DNA of 64,000 bases, taken from assembly GCA_001600875.1 (NCBI GenBank), contig BCLD01000003.1, forward strand, positions 898,408-962,407, given 5' to 3'. This document shows, piece after piece, positions 34,724 through 50,129 of the stretch. The notes under the pieces are model-generated. The model saw only the letters and a list, made by a program, of their open reading frames with translations. It searched no databases and was not told where the DNA came from. The stretch's first letter is position 1; each line of letters begins with the position of its first letter. Position numbers and translations under genes: made by a program. The stretch comes from Solicoccozyma terricola (lineage: Eukaryota; Basidiomycota; Tremellomycetes; Filobasidiales; Piskurozymaceae).

Positions 34724-36932
34724 TCATCGCCTCTTCTCGCCACCGGCACCACTAGGTCTACCTTTCTGATGGTTGCTACGGTAATACGCCTTGACGGGTT
34801 TGCCATCATCCTGTCGTGACTGCTTACGTGGACCTCGAACGTCCTCGTCGGATCCAGCGTCTTCATCAGAGTCTGAACCATCACCACCACCTCGACGAGC
34901 TTTCTTGCCAGCTTTTAAAGAGGTACCGATGGAGATGTTGACCTTTGGCGGGACAGAAAATCCGAATGCTTTTCCGACTTTACGGAGGTCAAGCTTGTTG
35001 ATGTCGAATATGTTCTTGAGTGAATAAGAAGCGTACGCTTGAAGGTATGAACGATAACCGTCTCGTGCCGACTGATGAAGGTAGTAGTTCTTGGAAATGA
35101 GCTTCTCCAACTGCCCCCACAAGAAAAAAGGAGCCCTATCAGTGTTCTATCCCTAGGCCAAGACAGAACATAAACACCCCCTCACCTGATCTTGAACATT
35201 GGCAATCGTATCCGGCTTGATCTCGTATTTGTTCAAAGGTACTTTGGCCGCCGCCAAGAAGTGCAAGAATCCTTGCTCACTCGGCAACAAGAACAACAAG
35301 CTCTTCCCGCTCTTCCCTGCACGAGCAGTTCGGCCGACACGATGAATGTAGTCTCGTGGATCATCAGGAGGGTCAAATTGGATGATCCAATCTACCTTGG
35401 GGATGTCGAGACCTCGCGCGGCAACGTCCGTGCAGAGGAGATGACCGGAGGGCGCGTTGCTGAACTCGAAGAAGGTGTTGGTTCGCTTTTGTTGCTTTTG
35501 TTTGCCCTGATGGAGGAGCGGACGAGGTGTTTAGCGTGCACAATTACAGAACAACCTAATATCGATCACTCACATGCAGATCCAGCACTGGGATATCAAT
35601 GTAATTGAGCAACTCGGCATAATACTTTACCGAATTGCAACTCGAGAAGAAGACAATGACCTTCTTCTTGAGGTTTTTCTTCAAGAACGTGAACAACAAC
35701 AAGAACCTCATGTCAGATTCGCAGACAATGTATCCTTGTTCCAGCATATCAGCGGTAGAAGCCTCTTTATCTTGGTCGACGTTGATGTATAGAGGACCTT
35801 GACGAAGGGAGATTCTGGCAAGATCGGTGACTTTCGTGGTCTGAGTGGCAGAGAACAGCATGGATTGGCGGTTCTCTGAATAAAGGAGAGAGAACAGAGT
35901 CAGTAACCATGTTACAAACTGCGGGACGGGTATTTCAATTCACCTTTCGGTAGCAGCTCAATGATCTGCTTCATCTCCTCCTCGAAACCAATCTCCAAGA
36001 TCCTATCAGCTTCATCGATAACCAACGCTTTCAAGTTCTTGAAGATGAAACCCTTCGTGTTCTTTTTGATAACATCGGCGAAGTCAGCAAAATTGCTCCA
36101 TGCTCAACTCGATCCACCTTTTACTTACTCGCAAATGATCCAATAACCTCCCCGGCGTCGCGACGATCAAATTCACACCTTTTGCCAACTTGTCCGCTTC
36201 GGCTTTTCGGTTGGCTCCTCCCATGACGATCCCGTAAGTTTGGGAATGGGTTGACATCAAGTCTTTTGCTACGCCGAAAATTTGAAGAGCGAGTTCTCTC
36301 GTTGGAGAGATGATGATTACACCGGTACCTATGGGTTGAAATTCATCAGCCACGGCAAGATTGAGAGCAGTGTACAGTCTCCCAGACTCACCATTGATAG
36401 GCTTGAACCTCAGCGTACTCAACAATTCAACACTGGGCACTAAGAACGCCATGGTCTTCCCACTTCCCGTCCTAGCAGCACCAAGTACATCCCTACCAGC
36501 CAAAAGAGGGGGAATAGTCCTGGCTTGAACTTCGGTCATCTTGGTGAAACCCATTTGGTTGATCGCAGCTTGGGTGTTTGCGGATAGATTTAGAGAGGTG
36601 AAGAGCATGTCGGATGAAGGTGCGGAGGAAGCAACGTCGGCGGGTTGGGTGGTGGGTAAGGATGTGTCGGACACGGAGACGTTAGATGTGGATAATGTGG
36701 TTTGCTGGGGTGCTGCTACTGGTGCATCATCTAGCTTGACCTTGGAAGACGAAGGTACGTTCTCCATGTTTCCCTGCTTATCTTCCTCGTCCGAGCTTTC
36801 CTCCTGAGGCGCCTGGGACTGCTTGGACTTCTTGACCACGGCGTCGCCATCCGCAGCACTGGCCTTGGAAGATCGTGAGCGCTTCCTTTTCTTGGAGATG
36901 CTGGGCATCTGGGATATCTTGTCTTGTGCCAT
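34724..36932 (-). CDS. HAS1: DEAD-box RNA helicase Has1 (DDX18)
   Basis: Nucleolar ATP-dependent helicase for 40S and 60S ribosome synthesis. The N-terminus is basic and acidic ([23 protein letters not shown]). Helicase motifs follow: Q-motif region [21 protein letters not shown], motif [42 protein letters not shown], motif II DEAD (VIDEADRIL), SAT (MLFSATQT) and [21 protein letters not shown]1-specific sequence includes [30 protein letters not shown] and [16 protein letters not shown]. Several short introns. The Ser/Asp/Arg-rich tail ends GAGGEKRR. Assignment is firm. Confidence 0.95.
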
Positions 36933-37027
36933 GATGGGTAGTGGTGTCGACGATGTTACTCAAAATATGATGGAATGCACTTTTGGCCATCCATGCTCTG
37001 AATTTTGTGCGACTTTCAACTTTTGTG

Positions 37028-37038
37028 CACGTGACTCA
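37028..37038 (+). promoter_or_regulatory. E-box fused to AP-1/Gcn4 site upstream of HAS1
   Basis: CACGTGACTCA: a CACGTG E-box (37028-37033) overlapping TGACTCA (37032-37038). It lies about 95 bp upstream of the HAS1 start codon and just past the methyltransferase stop. Motif matches are exact; binding is inferred. Confidence 0.55.
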
Positions 37039-37086
37039 ATTCCACGCGAGCAATATAATATATTCAATATATAAGGATGGACTGCC

Positions 37087-40000
37087 CTAGATGAACATCA
37101 CTCCCCGACAGTTCTTTGCTTTGCTGTGACTCCCATCCACGCCCATCAGCAAGCATCGCAGCAGAGCCCGTCATCCAATGGGCGAACAACCACTCACCAG
37201 TAACAAATCTTCGGTAGGTCGGCCTGGCCGCCGGGTGTAGATTCGACATGCGAAGTAGCTGTCACCTTGGATGCACGGCTTTTGCCCTTATTAGGTGTTT
37301 TCAATGGCGTTCCACCTGCTATCGCTGACTCCATGTCTGCTTCGTCAAAATCCTGTAGGTCCACGAGTCAGCATCATTCGATCCTCCCGAGTTTAGCTGA
37401 AGGCAAGCGATCTCACATCGTCAATACCAGAGTAAGAGATGGTCAACTCCTCGCCCTTCCTAACGGGTCGGCGTGTAGTGATAGATAGTCTGTAGAACCA
37501 GTCAGCCTTTGACACAAGCACAATATACGGTCTCATTATTCACTTAGGCTTCCTAATGTCATAATCCTGCAAAACATGAATGCTTAGAACTGCTGCAAAT
37601 CGTGGTCATCAACACGAACTCACATCGTAGTAGACAAAGCCGAGGACAAGATTCGGATCGCACGAATGATTCTAAAGTCGCAGCAGAGGTGTATCAGCAA
37701 GCGTAACAGTCAGCAGTCGTGGCGAGTCAGAGACTCACAATATACCGGGTGAACTGAATATAGAACAGGTTCATTAGCTACGCATTTTTACCGTCTCGTC
37801 TGTAGCTAGCAGGGTCGGCTTACATTCTGCGAAGCAAAACAAAGAGAATGTCAGTCAGATAGGGCTTTAGCACCATCAGAATGTTATAAGAAGCGACACT
37901 CACTCCCCAATGGAACGCATCGACTGAGAAAGGGAGAATCATCATCAACTTTGGAACACAAACCTGAAAACATACGAAATCTCACCTGTATATATCGAAC
38001 CCCCGCCTTCGTCATCCTCATCCTCACTTTCGTCCCCAGTCTCTTCTTTCCCATTTCCAACATGCGTTTCGGCCCCCTGCTTCACCTTCGACTCCAATGC
38101 CTTTTGCAAGCCACCTAGTCTCAATTCTTCAACAGCCTTCATTGCGTCATCATATAGCTCCGGATCTATCTGTGCTAGTCCTGCCGGGGGGTGACGAATG
38201 TGCCAGGCATCGATGTCGAATAAGTAGCTGAAATCGAAGGAGACGCGCCTAGGTTAGCTTTTCATCATACAGAAGTGACGGCGAGACGGAAAACTCACGT
38301 CCTGCCGACAACATTGTAGATGGCCCCTCGCACTTCGGCGGCTTGCTCTTTGATTAGCTCGCCCGCGTAAATCCCAAGGAATGTCCCCAGCGGCATGTCA
38401 CGCTTCGCCCGGACACCTGGTCAGGCAAGGAGGTCTCCAGATTAGCAAGGGTGCCTTAAAGGACGAGCAGCGATGATTTCTTACCCCATCCCTTTTGCCT
38501 CTTCATGTGGATCAGATATTGTGACATCAGAAACAGCGGTAGCAATGTACACAAGACTCAATGACTCACGGTTTTGAAAATCTGAACATCGGCTGTTGCA
38601 GATCGACCCTTTTGCATGACCTGCGATTTGCCCTTATGATTTAGTTTGGGCCGCAGAGATAACGGGCGGAAACAATCGACTGACCCTATTGCGACATGAA
38701 GGCGGGCATTCACAGTCATCACCACACTCCCAGACTGGAAATTGCCAGTCTCGTACCAACCCGTTCCTGTGTATGGCAAAGGATATGAGAAGGGCAAGAC
38801 TATGAGAAGGGTAGTCTCGAGCTGCTTACTCGGTGCAAGCGAATCCCCTCTGCGCCGGTTCGTTATCCCCATCGTAGGTATAATATAACTCTTGGCGTTT
38901 CAGGCAGAAACAATCCGAGTTTTCGGAGCAACGTCCTATACAATCACAACCTTTCGCAGACTTTTTGGGAGCAGTGTCGACATCGTACTTTATCGAATTT
39001 GAGTAGATGTACTCCGGGGTAGGGATTTCGCCACTACTGCTCTGGTCGATGTCGATAGGCGGAGCTCTCTCAGCTCCTCTGGCACGATTGATGTACGCTT
39101 CCATGACCTTCTTGGCCATGCCAATGTTTGTCGAGTCCGCAACCATCTTGTTCAACTCGTTTACGACCGGATTTTTGAACCTGACGAAAGATAGCCGGTC
39201 AAAATCTTTCAAGAGCGCTTCATCCCGTTCAGTCTGAGCGGGGTTGCACGGAATCTCGACGGCGTTCTGCCAAGAGTCCCAGTCAGGATGCAATGTGCCC
39301 TTCACGATCGGGTACACAATCGAATCCATGGGTTTCTCTCGTGCATGCTCTTCATCATGTGATGGCGCAGCCGGATCCACGTCCGAATTGTTTGTGCTCT
39401 CGCTATGCGCGTTGAAAAGTGCGTTCAGTTCCGGGGAGGAACTTCCTTGTACTCGAGCTTGCGATTTCCAGAATGATATCCTCTCAGCGGGTGGAATCTT
39501 CGGTTCGGCGAAAGAAATTTCCTCTTGTACAGCCGCCGTCGCTCGAGCGGTCTGACGGGTTTTGAGAGTCGGGATGGAAGGTGGGGCGAGATGTTGTCGC
39601 TCGCGTCTGAATGAAGGCTGGAGGTGTGAGGGACTAGTATTAGTCACTGCAGATTGCGTTGCGCTCGCAACCACATCGGGTGTGACAGTGGTCTGATCTG
39701 TGTTCTTCATGGGCACGTCATCTTGGGCCCCCGACGTTGGGACCAATAGAGGAGCAGCAGGTTGAGATGCGGCCACATTCTCAAAAGTCGGGAGCGAGGC
39801 CGGTTGAATTTCTCCTATCGGTTTCGAGACTGGAGGAATTGACATACGGACGACGATATTGTCTTGAGATAGGGCTGAACTGGATATCGTACGCACCAAC
39901 GTACTGGTTGGTAACGACGATGGTGGAGCATGGGGTTCCTCTGCAAGCTGGTCTTCCTCAGACAGATCTGCATTTCCTGAAAGACCGGAGGATGTGGGTT

Positions 40001-41510
40001 CTGGAAGGACAGTGTTGAGCGACAAACCCGGCAGATATGGCATGATTCTTTCTTTTCCCTTGCCTTTGAAATGCCTACGTGAAAGGATGGTCTCCTGAAC
40101 TGGCGGTGGGGCAAAACTTTCTTGAGCCTCTTCCGGGAAGGTAAACTCAGCAGGGCCTTTAGGGCGGCCAGACATGTTTGCAGGAACATCAAGTCTCTTT
40201 GGCTGGGAGAAGCGCGTCGACGCGGGTGGAGAGGACTGCTCAGAGGGATTATCGCTTTCCTCGATTGGCGGGACATAGTACTTCCATGTCGGTCGAGCTG
40301 CCTTGGCCACGATGGGTTGCGATTGAGAAGAAGAAGCTGCTGGCTCCTGGAGTTACCACGGGGATCGAGCGGATCAGCACATGAAACCTGTTTGTGACTC
40401 CTATCCCAACTCACCGCATCAAACGAATCCGAGGTATCATCTTCCATCTCAACATCTCTTACCCGACCTGGATGCCCTAGCGGGCGTCCTGGATGACTAC
40501 TAGCCTTATTTAAGGGCCACTTTCCACGCCGGACACGAAGGTTAGGAACACGTTGACCACGATGAATTGGACCGCCGCCAGCAGTGGGCAAATTCGGAGG
40601 CGGTCTGTGAGGTCGACTCGGTAGATCTGGCGGAGTTGGTGCGAGATGATTGCTTTGAGGTATAGGGGGTGGAAATGGAGCTGGATCATCGGGAAGCGAT
40701 TCGACGCGTCTCCGTTTGACCGGTCTGACGTTGCGCCTTCCGGATTGTGTGCCTTGTAATTCTGAACTATGAGTCGGCTTGTTAGGCGCGCTCGATTTCA
40801 TTGGCTTTCGTAGCTCTGGTTCGGGAGAGGAGTCGACCATCTCAATAGGAGCTTGTCTTGTACCGGTTGACGCATTCAGGGTAGATGATTCGTTGGAGTG
40901 GGTCAACAAAGTAGCGCGACTCGATGAAGATGCCTGCTGTCCCGGATTTCCTCGTCGAGTGACCAACGTATGTGGTCCTGTCGTCATTACCCGCTGACTT
41001 GTAGTTGTGAATGCGAATCCTTTCTCCTTGATGGTCTGGTCTGACGACCGTCGAGCAGGATTGTATGAATCAGAACAACAGGGTGGAGGGAGGGTATTTC
41101 TTCCGCCCCGATTCTCACCTATGAAATCTATATCATCATCCGACGACGAGTCGACGGCAGGGTGGCGGGAAGGGACTAGCATGTCCGACGAGCAGCCAGG
41201 TTAAGGACATGGAACTACCCGACAATATCATACACTCCACGTACCTCGCATTCCGTTATTCTTCGATTGCTGCCACTTGGTCTCCTTTGATGGTGTGTTT
41301 GCGATGATGGATTCGAGTGATGGCAGTCCAGTTGAGCTGTCTGAGTCGTTGTCCAGGTCAATGATATGATCAGAACGAGATGGTCCGACTGCGGATGATG
41401 CTGTGAGGCAGTGATATTTGCGGTAAGCACGACCAAGTCCCAGGGTCCCAAGGTCCCAGGTTGTGCCGCGATTACTCACGACCAGCGCGGTTGCGGATTG
41501 AGAAAGACAT
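37087..41510 (-). CDS. CLR4: SUV39/Clr4-type SET-domain histone H3K9 methyltransferase
   Basis: Heterochromatin methyltransferase. The start is MSFSIRNRAG, then a disordered, Ser/Pro/Arg-rich half with no chromodomain that I can recognise. The pre-SET cysteines are CDCIGRCSENSDCFC and VWECGDDCECPPSCRNR. The SET domain has VRAKRDMPLGTFLGIYAGELI, TYLFDID, VDAFHWG-N-FTRYI, NHSCDPNLVLGFVYYD and GEELTISYSGIDD. The post-SET motif is ICYCKAKNCRG. An acidic insert (EETGDESEDEDDEGGG) sits between TYLFDID and VDAFHWG. The SET part is cut into many tiny exons, including one of 3 nt and one of 15 nt. The N-terminal exons (41510 down to 41170) are joined by frame only. The pre/post-SET cysteines favour H3K9 over H3K27 specificity. 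Confidence 0.9.
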
Positions 41511-41785
41511 GCTGCAGGCCAGTCTTTCATGGGATAACAGCAAGCACCCGACCTTTCGACAGGGATGTGCTTGCCTGAAGGGGGGCCGTGTGACGATGCC
41601 GACGACGAGGTTGCCTGAACGCTGCGGCCATCCATCATCAAGTGTGATGTACCTACCAGGAAGCTGGGAAGCCGACCGACCACGCGACACGTGACATTGT
41701 TCCGAATTCATGGAAATCAACCGCAAGTACAGTTATAGGTCCTATGAAACGTATGGGTCTCATCAAAGCAACATCTCAGACAGCC
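41511..41785. promoter_or_regulatory. Divergent promoter CLR4 / RPR2
   Basis: Compact 275-bp divergent promoter. CACGTGAC at 41688-41695 is its one recognisable element. Confidence 0.55.
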
Positions 41786-42737
41786 ATGCCACCCAAGCAA
41801 GCCCGCAAGGGAGCTGTCACCGCAATCGATGGCTCGTCGGGTCCATCCAACCACCCCACCCAGCTCCCCAAGCACATCATGAGCAAAGACCTGCTGCAGC
41901 GTCTCAACTTTATGTATCAAGCGAATGCGATGCTGGAAGGCTTGAGCAGAGATCCTCGAGCTCATAGATCTGTTGGAGAGCGGTCTTGTAAGAGGAGAAA
42001 GGTGGAGACACAACTCGAGGTAAAGGAAGGACATAATGGGTTGAAAAGCGTGGTGCAGAACGTTGGCGGACCTGGATACTGGAACATCGCTCGCCACTCT
42101 TTGCTCAAACTGTGAGTCTTGCGTAGTTGTTAAAGGTACAACATGGTGATGGCCATCTGATGACCAGATCCCTCCATCTAGTGATCCTGCGCTCAAGCGA
42201 AGTATATGTAAAGCCTGCGACTCCATCAGTATTCCCGGTCTGACATCTAGAGTGCGAGTGAAACGTGAGTCCAGAGTTTGACCATCGATGTGTATCCCAC
42301 CCCACCTATACGACCTGACATACATCGTCCTTTCCCCAGATTCATCGACGCATATTAACAAAATCACCACCACCTGTCTCAATTGCACTTCCTCCACTGC
42401 CATCCCAGCACCACCCATCAAGCTCCCGCAATCCACCCAAACTACCGCTGAAGCGTCTTCGTCTTCCTTAATCTCACCACCACCACCACCACCACCAGGC
42501 CTCGATGGACCACGAAGATCCGCTCGTCGTAGGAAAGCCGCGAGAAATCCTTCTTTCTGGCAAAGAGAAGCGAGGCCTCAAAGTCAATCCATCATCCAGG
42601 AGCAGTCGGGGCAGTCTCAACAGACGTATGTCGACTCCGGCGGCTTAAAACCAGATCGAAAGCGAATACAGAAAGGAGGACATTCTGTTTGGGTAGAGGG
42701 ACAGTTGCAGGAGCGGTGGGGTGTAGCAGTTTTGTAA
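41786..42737 (+). CDS. RPR2: RNase P/MRP protein subunit Rpr2/Rpp21
   Basis: Protein subunit of nuclear RNase P, which trims tRNA 5' ends. The helical N-terminal part is PKHIMSKDLLQRLNFMYQANAML. The zinc ribbon has CKACDSISIPGLTSRVRVK and, in the next exon, TTTCLNCTSSTAIP; the four Cys match the family. The C-terminal tail is Pro-rich and basic (RRSARRRKAARNPSFW), longer than in animal Rpp21. Two introns, both within or next to the zinc ribbon. ATG 41786 gives MPPKQARKGAV; an upstream in-frame ATG near 41744 is possible. Confidence 0.88.
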
Positions 42738-42794
42738 TCACTAGAAGTCAATTTTTTATGTCCAGTTGTATCATGATCTTGTATCGAAGAGAGG

Positions 42795-43834
42795 TTATCT
42801 GCCGTATCCGACAATGAGACGATCCTTATCCCATTGATCCCGCCAGCACTCTGTCCTCGCGATCCTGCCCTCACTCTTGCTCTGGAGAAGATCGCGAACA
42901 CGATCAGCCTGCTCGTGGCCGATCTCTATAGCAACTCGAGGTATGCCAGCGGCGTCAACATCCCCTCGTTGAGACAAAAGTCGAGGTAAAATCTCCGCTA
43001 TCTTGGAATAAAATTGCAAGCCTTTCTCTTCGGCTATCAGAGCTCGAGAATCTTCGTGGTCTTTGACGGACGAAGGGAGGCTTGCGTACTCCAGTGTAGA
43101 AATATATGGTGGATTTGCGGTGAGTATGTCGATGGGACCCTTCATTCTCGTTAGACTATCCTGCACGAATGTTGAAGAGAGAATGGACGCTTGCCAGATA
43201 TCAATCGATGGCATGCGAGCATTCAACTTCCGTTGGAGTACCAAATTATCTTGCGCTAGCTTTACGGCTTCAGGGGCCAGATCCAATGCATACAGTTTGG
43301 CTATCCGTTGCTGAAGAAGGTAAGCGAGGAGTAACGGGATCGGAGCTGAACCAGTGCATAGGTCGAGGATTTTGAGCTTTGCTGTTTTCGGGCCGGTTTC
43401 ATCAAACGCTTGGCCAATCTTACGAGCCAATAGGGAAAAGATGAAAGCTGTTTCTGGCCGCGGAATGAGGGTAGGAGGCCGGCAGAGAAGTCGAAGTGGT
43501 CCAAAGTCGGTATCGCCTGTATGACCGCTGTTAGGCTTAAAAGCTGACCTGGTACGAGTACGAGTGCACAAACGCACTCACCGATAACGTACTGCAGCGG
43601 GACACCTCGTCCTCGCTGATCTACCATCTCATCCACAGACAGGCCAGACACGGCTCCCTCACGAGCCGTGTCTTGAATCCACCGAAACTCGTTCTCTGCC
43701 GACTCCTCATCGAGCTCTGCGTTCCTGAGCAGGCTCTGCAAGGCGGCATGGTGAGAGTCGGTGGTCAGCGACCTGCCGACGCCTCTCGAAAGTGACGTTG
43801 CTCTTGCAAGAGGTCGATAGAGGAAGGCGAGCAT
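42795..43834 (-). CDS. MTQ1: Mitochondrial release-factor glutamine methyltransferase (HemK/PrmC family)
   Basis: S-adenosylmethionine-dependent enzyme that methylates the Gln of the GGQ motif in the mitochondrial release factor. The presequence-like start is MLAFLYRPLARATSLSRGVG. Family blocks are GVPLQYVIG, PPTLIPRPETAFIF, ILDLCTGSAPIPLLLA, the catalytic NPPY (DILTANPPYIS), and a C-terminal VAIEIGHEQADRVRDLL. One intron between QYVIG and DTDFGPLRLLCRP. The presequence favours Mtq1 over cytosolic Mtq2. Confidence 0.9.
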
Positions 43835-44058
43835 TCAGTTCAGTGAAGTATAGGCATGGAAAGAAGGGGATGGGTATTTTTCCGAAAGGAACGTAACCAA
43901 CTGACGTGACGGGCGACCGGCTTGTCAGATCGTTGCGAAAGAACAGCAGTTGCGAATTATCATACAACTTATCGCAGCACTACACGGTGGCCCTGGACTA
44001 CAAAAACAGACTTGATAGTCGCATTCTTATACACGCATACTATATACACGCAATCGCT

Positions 44059-45179
44059 CTACTTTCCTTCCCCACACCTAAGCAACGCCGCTTCTTTCTC
44101 CATCATCTCGCTCCCAGTAGCTCCGGCCTGGACGGGAAGACCCAGTGCCTCGATCTCAGCTGCTCGCCAACCCCATAGCCTATTCTTTAGCCATTCTGCT
44201 GCGTTCTCTCCTGGCAATGGGCGTATAGTTTCGACTTTATGCTCTTTGATGAGACCGGAAAGAGGGGAGAAGGTGAAGAGTGACGAGGTTTGCCATGATG
44301 TCGGCTGTAAACGTGTGCTTGTTAATTTTTCATGCTACATGTTTTGTGCTGTATATTCCAGCACTACTACTGCTTGCTCACATGATGTGGTGGTAATCGT
44401 GGTGTCCCATGTACCGTCAGCAAGACTCTGACCTGTCTATGCCTATCAGGTTGCGATCGCTTCCGAGTCAAGCCGAAGGGCAGCACGGGCGTCGGCGGTG
44501 TCTCTGAGACTGTCAATCTTTCGAGGTCAACAGACAGGTCGGAGTGGAGAGCTAGTGCGCAACAAAATCCATCAGAGTGCATGCAAGTTACCGGAAAGGA
44601 TCTCCAAGCTCACCATGCATTCCGTGACGAGCTAGTCCGAACGTCAATGAGTAGAGAGCCAGGGATGATATCTGCATACAAGGTGGAAGTTCTACCGCAT
44701 CAGTACACGGCTCACGGTTTCGGTACAGGCACAAAACTCACGCTGAGAGGTAATGGAGGAGGTAGAGATAGAGAGACATGTTGCGAATACACGGTCGGTG
44801 GGAATAGTTGTTTGCCTTTCGGAGGATTTAAGATTTCGGGTAGTATATCTCGAAGATGAAGGATCCCAGATCCTGGTGCGATACAAGATGCTATTCAGTA
44901 CGGACTCCCTTGGCCACGGATTTGAGATAAGCGCCAACGCTCACCTACTCTCATCTCCCATTCCCTATCATCCACCTCTTCCTCCTTCCCATCATTCATG
45001 GGCTCTTTTCCCTTTTCTTGTCTACCTTGTGTATTCCAGTCATCTCTCCTTGGCCTCTGTGGGTGAGTGAAGAAGGGTGGAAACTCGCCTCTGTGGATGA
45101 GGAGTGGCAGAGCACGGGTCGATGTCGATGCGACGGATGAGAACGGTGCGTGAGCGAGAGCAGATGTCGGGATCATCAT
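44059..45179 (-). CDS. Hypothetical protein, possibly mitochondrial
   Basis: Not recognised. A tentative model of about five exons starts MMIPTSALAHAPFSS, a Ser/Thr/Ala stretch without acids that could be a presequence. An acidic and basic patch follows (RQEKGKEPMNDGKEEEVDD). The next exon reads APGSGILHLRDILPEILNPP, then ISSLALYSLTFGLARHGMH, then a Pro-rich segment. The last exon reads SGLIKEHKVETIRPLPG and AAEWLKNRLWGWRAAEIEAL. Frames meet at good donors and acceptors, and the last exon looks conserved in style, but I cannot name a family. Coordinates of inner exons are uncertain. Confidence 0.45.
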
Positions 45180-45622
45180 GCGGAATGGCAGAGTGGTCCT
45201 CAGCTTGATGGTCCTCAGCTTGAGTAGCCTGTCCGTCCTTGGAAGCGCTTTCGGGGTGGGTGGGTGAATGATGTGACAGATAAAGAGCCAAACAAATGTT
45301 TCAAAGGTTCCACAGGAATAATGCGAACTTCCTTATTTCTAGATTCCGGGGAGCTATAAGCTCACGTGGCAAACGATGATCAGCACTGGTATGCTAGTGT
45401 AATCGTTGGGTGCCCTGTATCATTCCAGAAATCCTTCAAGACAAGTCTTTTCGTCTTACACCTAGGACGAAGGAGCTCGTCTGCACCACATCCATTTGAG
45501 TAACGAAAACAGCAAGACGTTCATAGGGATGAAAACAAAACAGACAAAATCGCATCCTCCGTCCTCCTTCATCTCTTTCGTCTTCTATCGCATATTCGAC
45601 GTGGGACCCGGAAAGTAGTCGA
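45180..45622. promoter_or_regulatory. Intergenic region, hypothetical gene promoter / calmodulin 3' end
   Basis: 443 bp, both flanking genes on the minus strand. CACGTGGC at 45363-45370 is the only recognised motif. The part next to calmodulin should be its 3' UTR. Confidence 0.5.
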
Positions 45623-47035
<1,413 letters not shown>

Positions 47036-47589
47036 GATTTAATTGTCTGGATGCTATGGATGAGGAGATGGCAGTAAGTGGTTTGTTGTGTGTGTTGGGT
47101 GTTCCCCGAAAGCAGACTGACTTTGTGGATGACTATAACGGTTCTAATTGCCATCAAATGCCTTATCCTGCCAGGCGACGTGTGGCGGGGCGGCTTGGAG
47201 TGGAGTGATAACGGGGGATGACGTGGCAAAAGACAATGACGTGGCACAGGGACCGGAGGTCCCAGGTATGACTCATCACACGTGACATCTTCGGGCGTAC
47301 CCACGTGACCTCTTCCTGTCAAACCCGACAACCCGGGGCTCCTGGCTCAGTGAAAAGTCAATGAGTCAAGACGACAACTAGCTTGACCATATTACCTCGT
47401 TGTGCAATACATACATCCTCGTTCGTGTTCCTCTTTGACTCGGCCCATTCGCACTACATACAACCCCATCTGGTCATCCGTCTCTGTCCACAACGTCGTC
47501 TTGCAACTGTGTCAATACCGAAAACACATCCCTCCATAATCCGGAACTCTGGCATATTCTCTCGTAATCCGTGACAACCCACTTTCAAA
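47036..47589. promoter_or_regulatory. Divergent promoter calmodulin / LEU4
   Basis: 554 bp. It holds two perfect TGACGTGGCA decamers (47219-47228, 47237-47246), a TGACTCA (47269-47275), two CACGTGAC octamers (47279-47286, 47302-47309) and a TGAGTCA (47362-47368). TGACTCA is the Gcn4 consensus; in yeast, LEU4 is under Gcn4 control, and CACGTG can be bound by Cbf1 or other bHLH factors. Assignment to either gene is inferred. Confidence 0.7.

Positions 47590-50129
<2,540 letters not shown>

Noticed and set aside
41717..42436. 239-codon antisense frame over RPR2
   Set aside because: Plus strand codes the Rpr2 zinc ribbon; the antisense frame has no motif.
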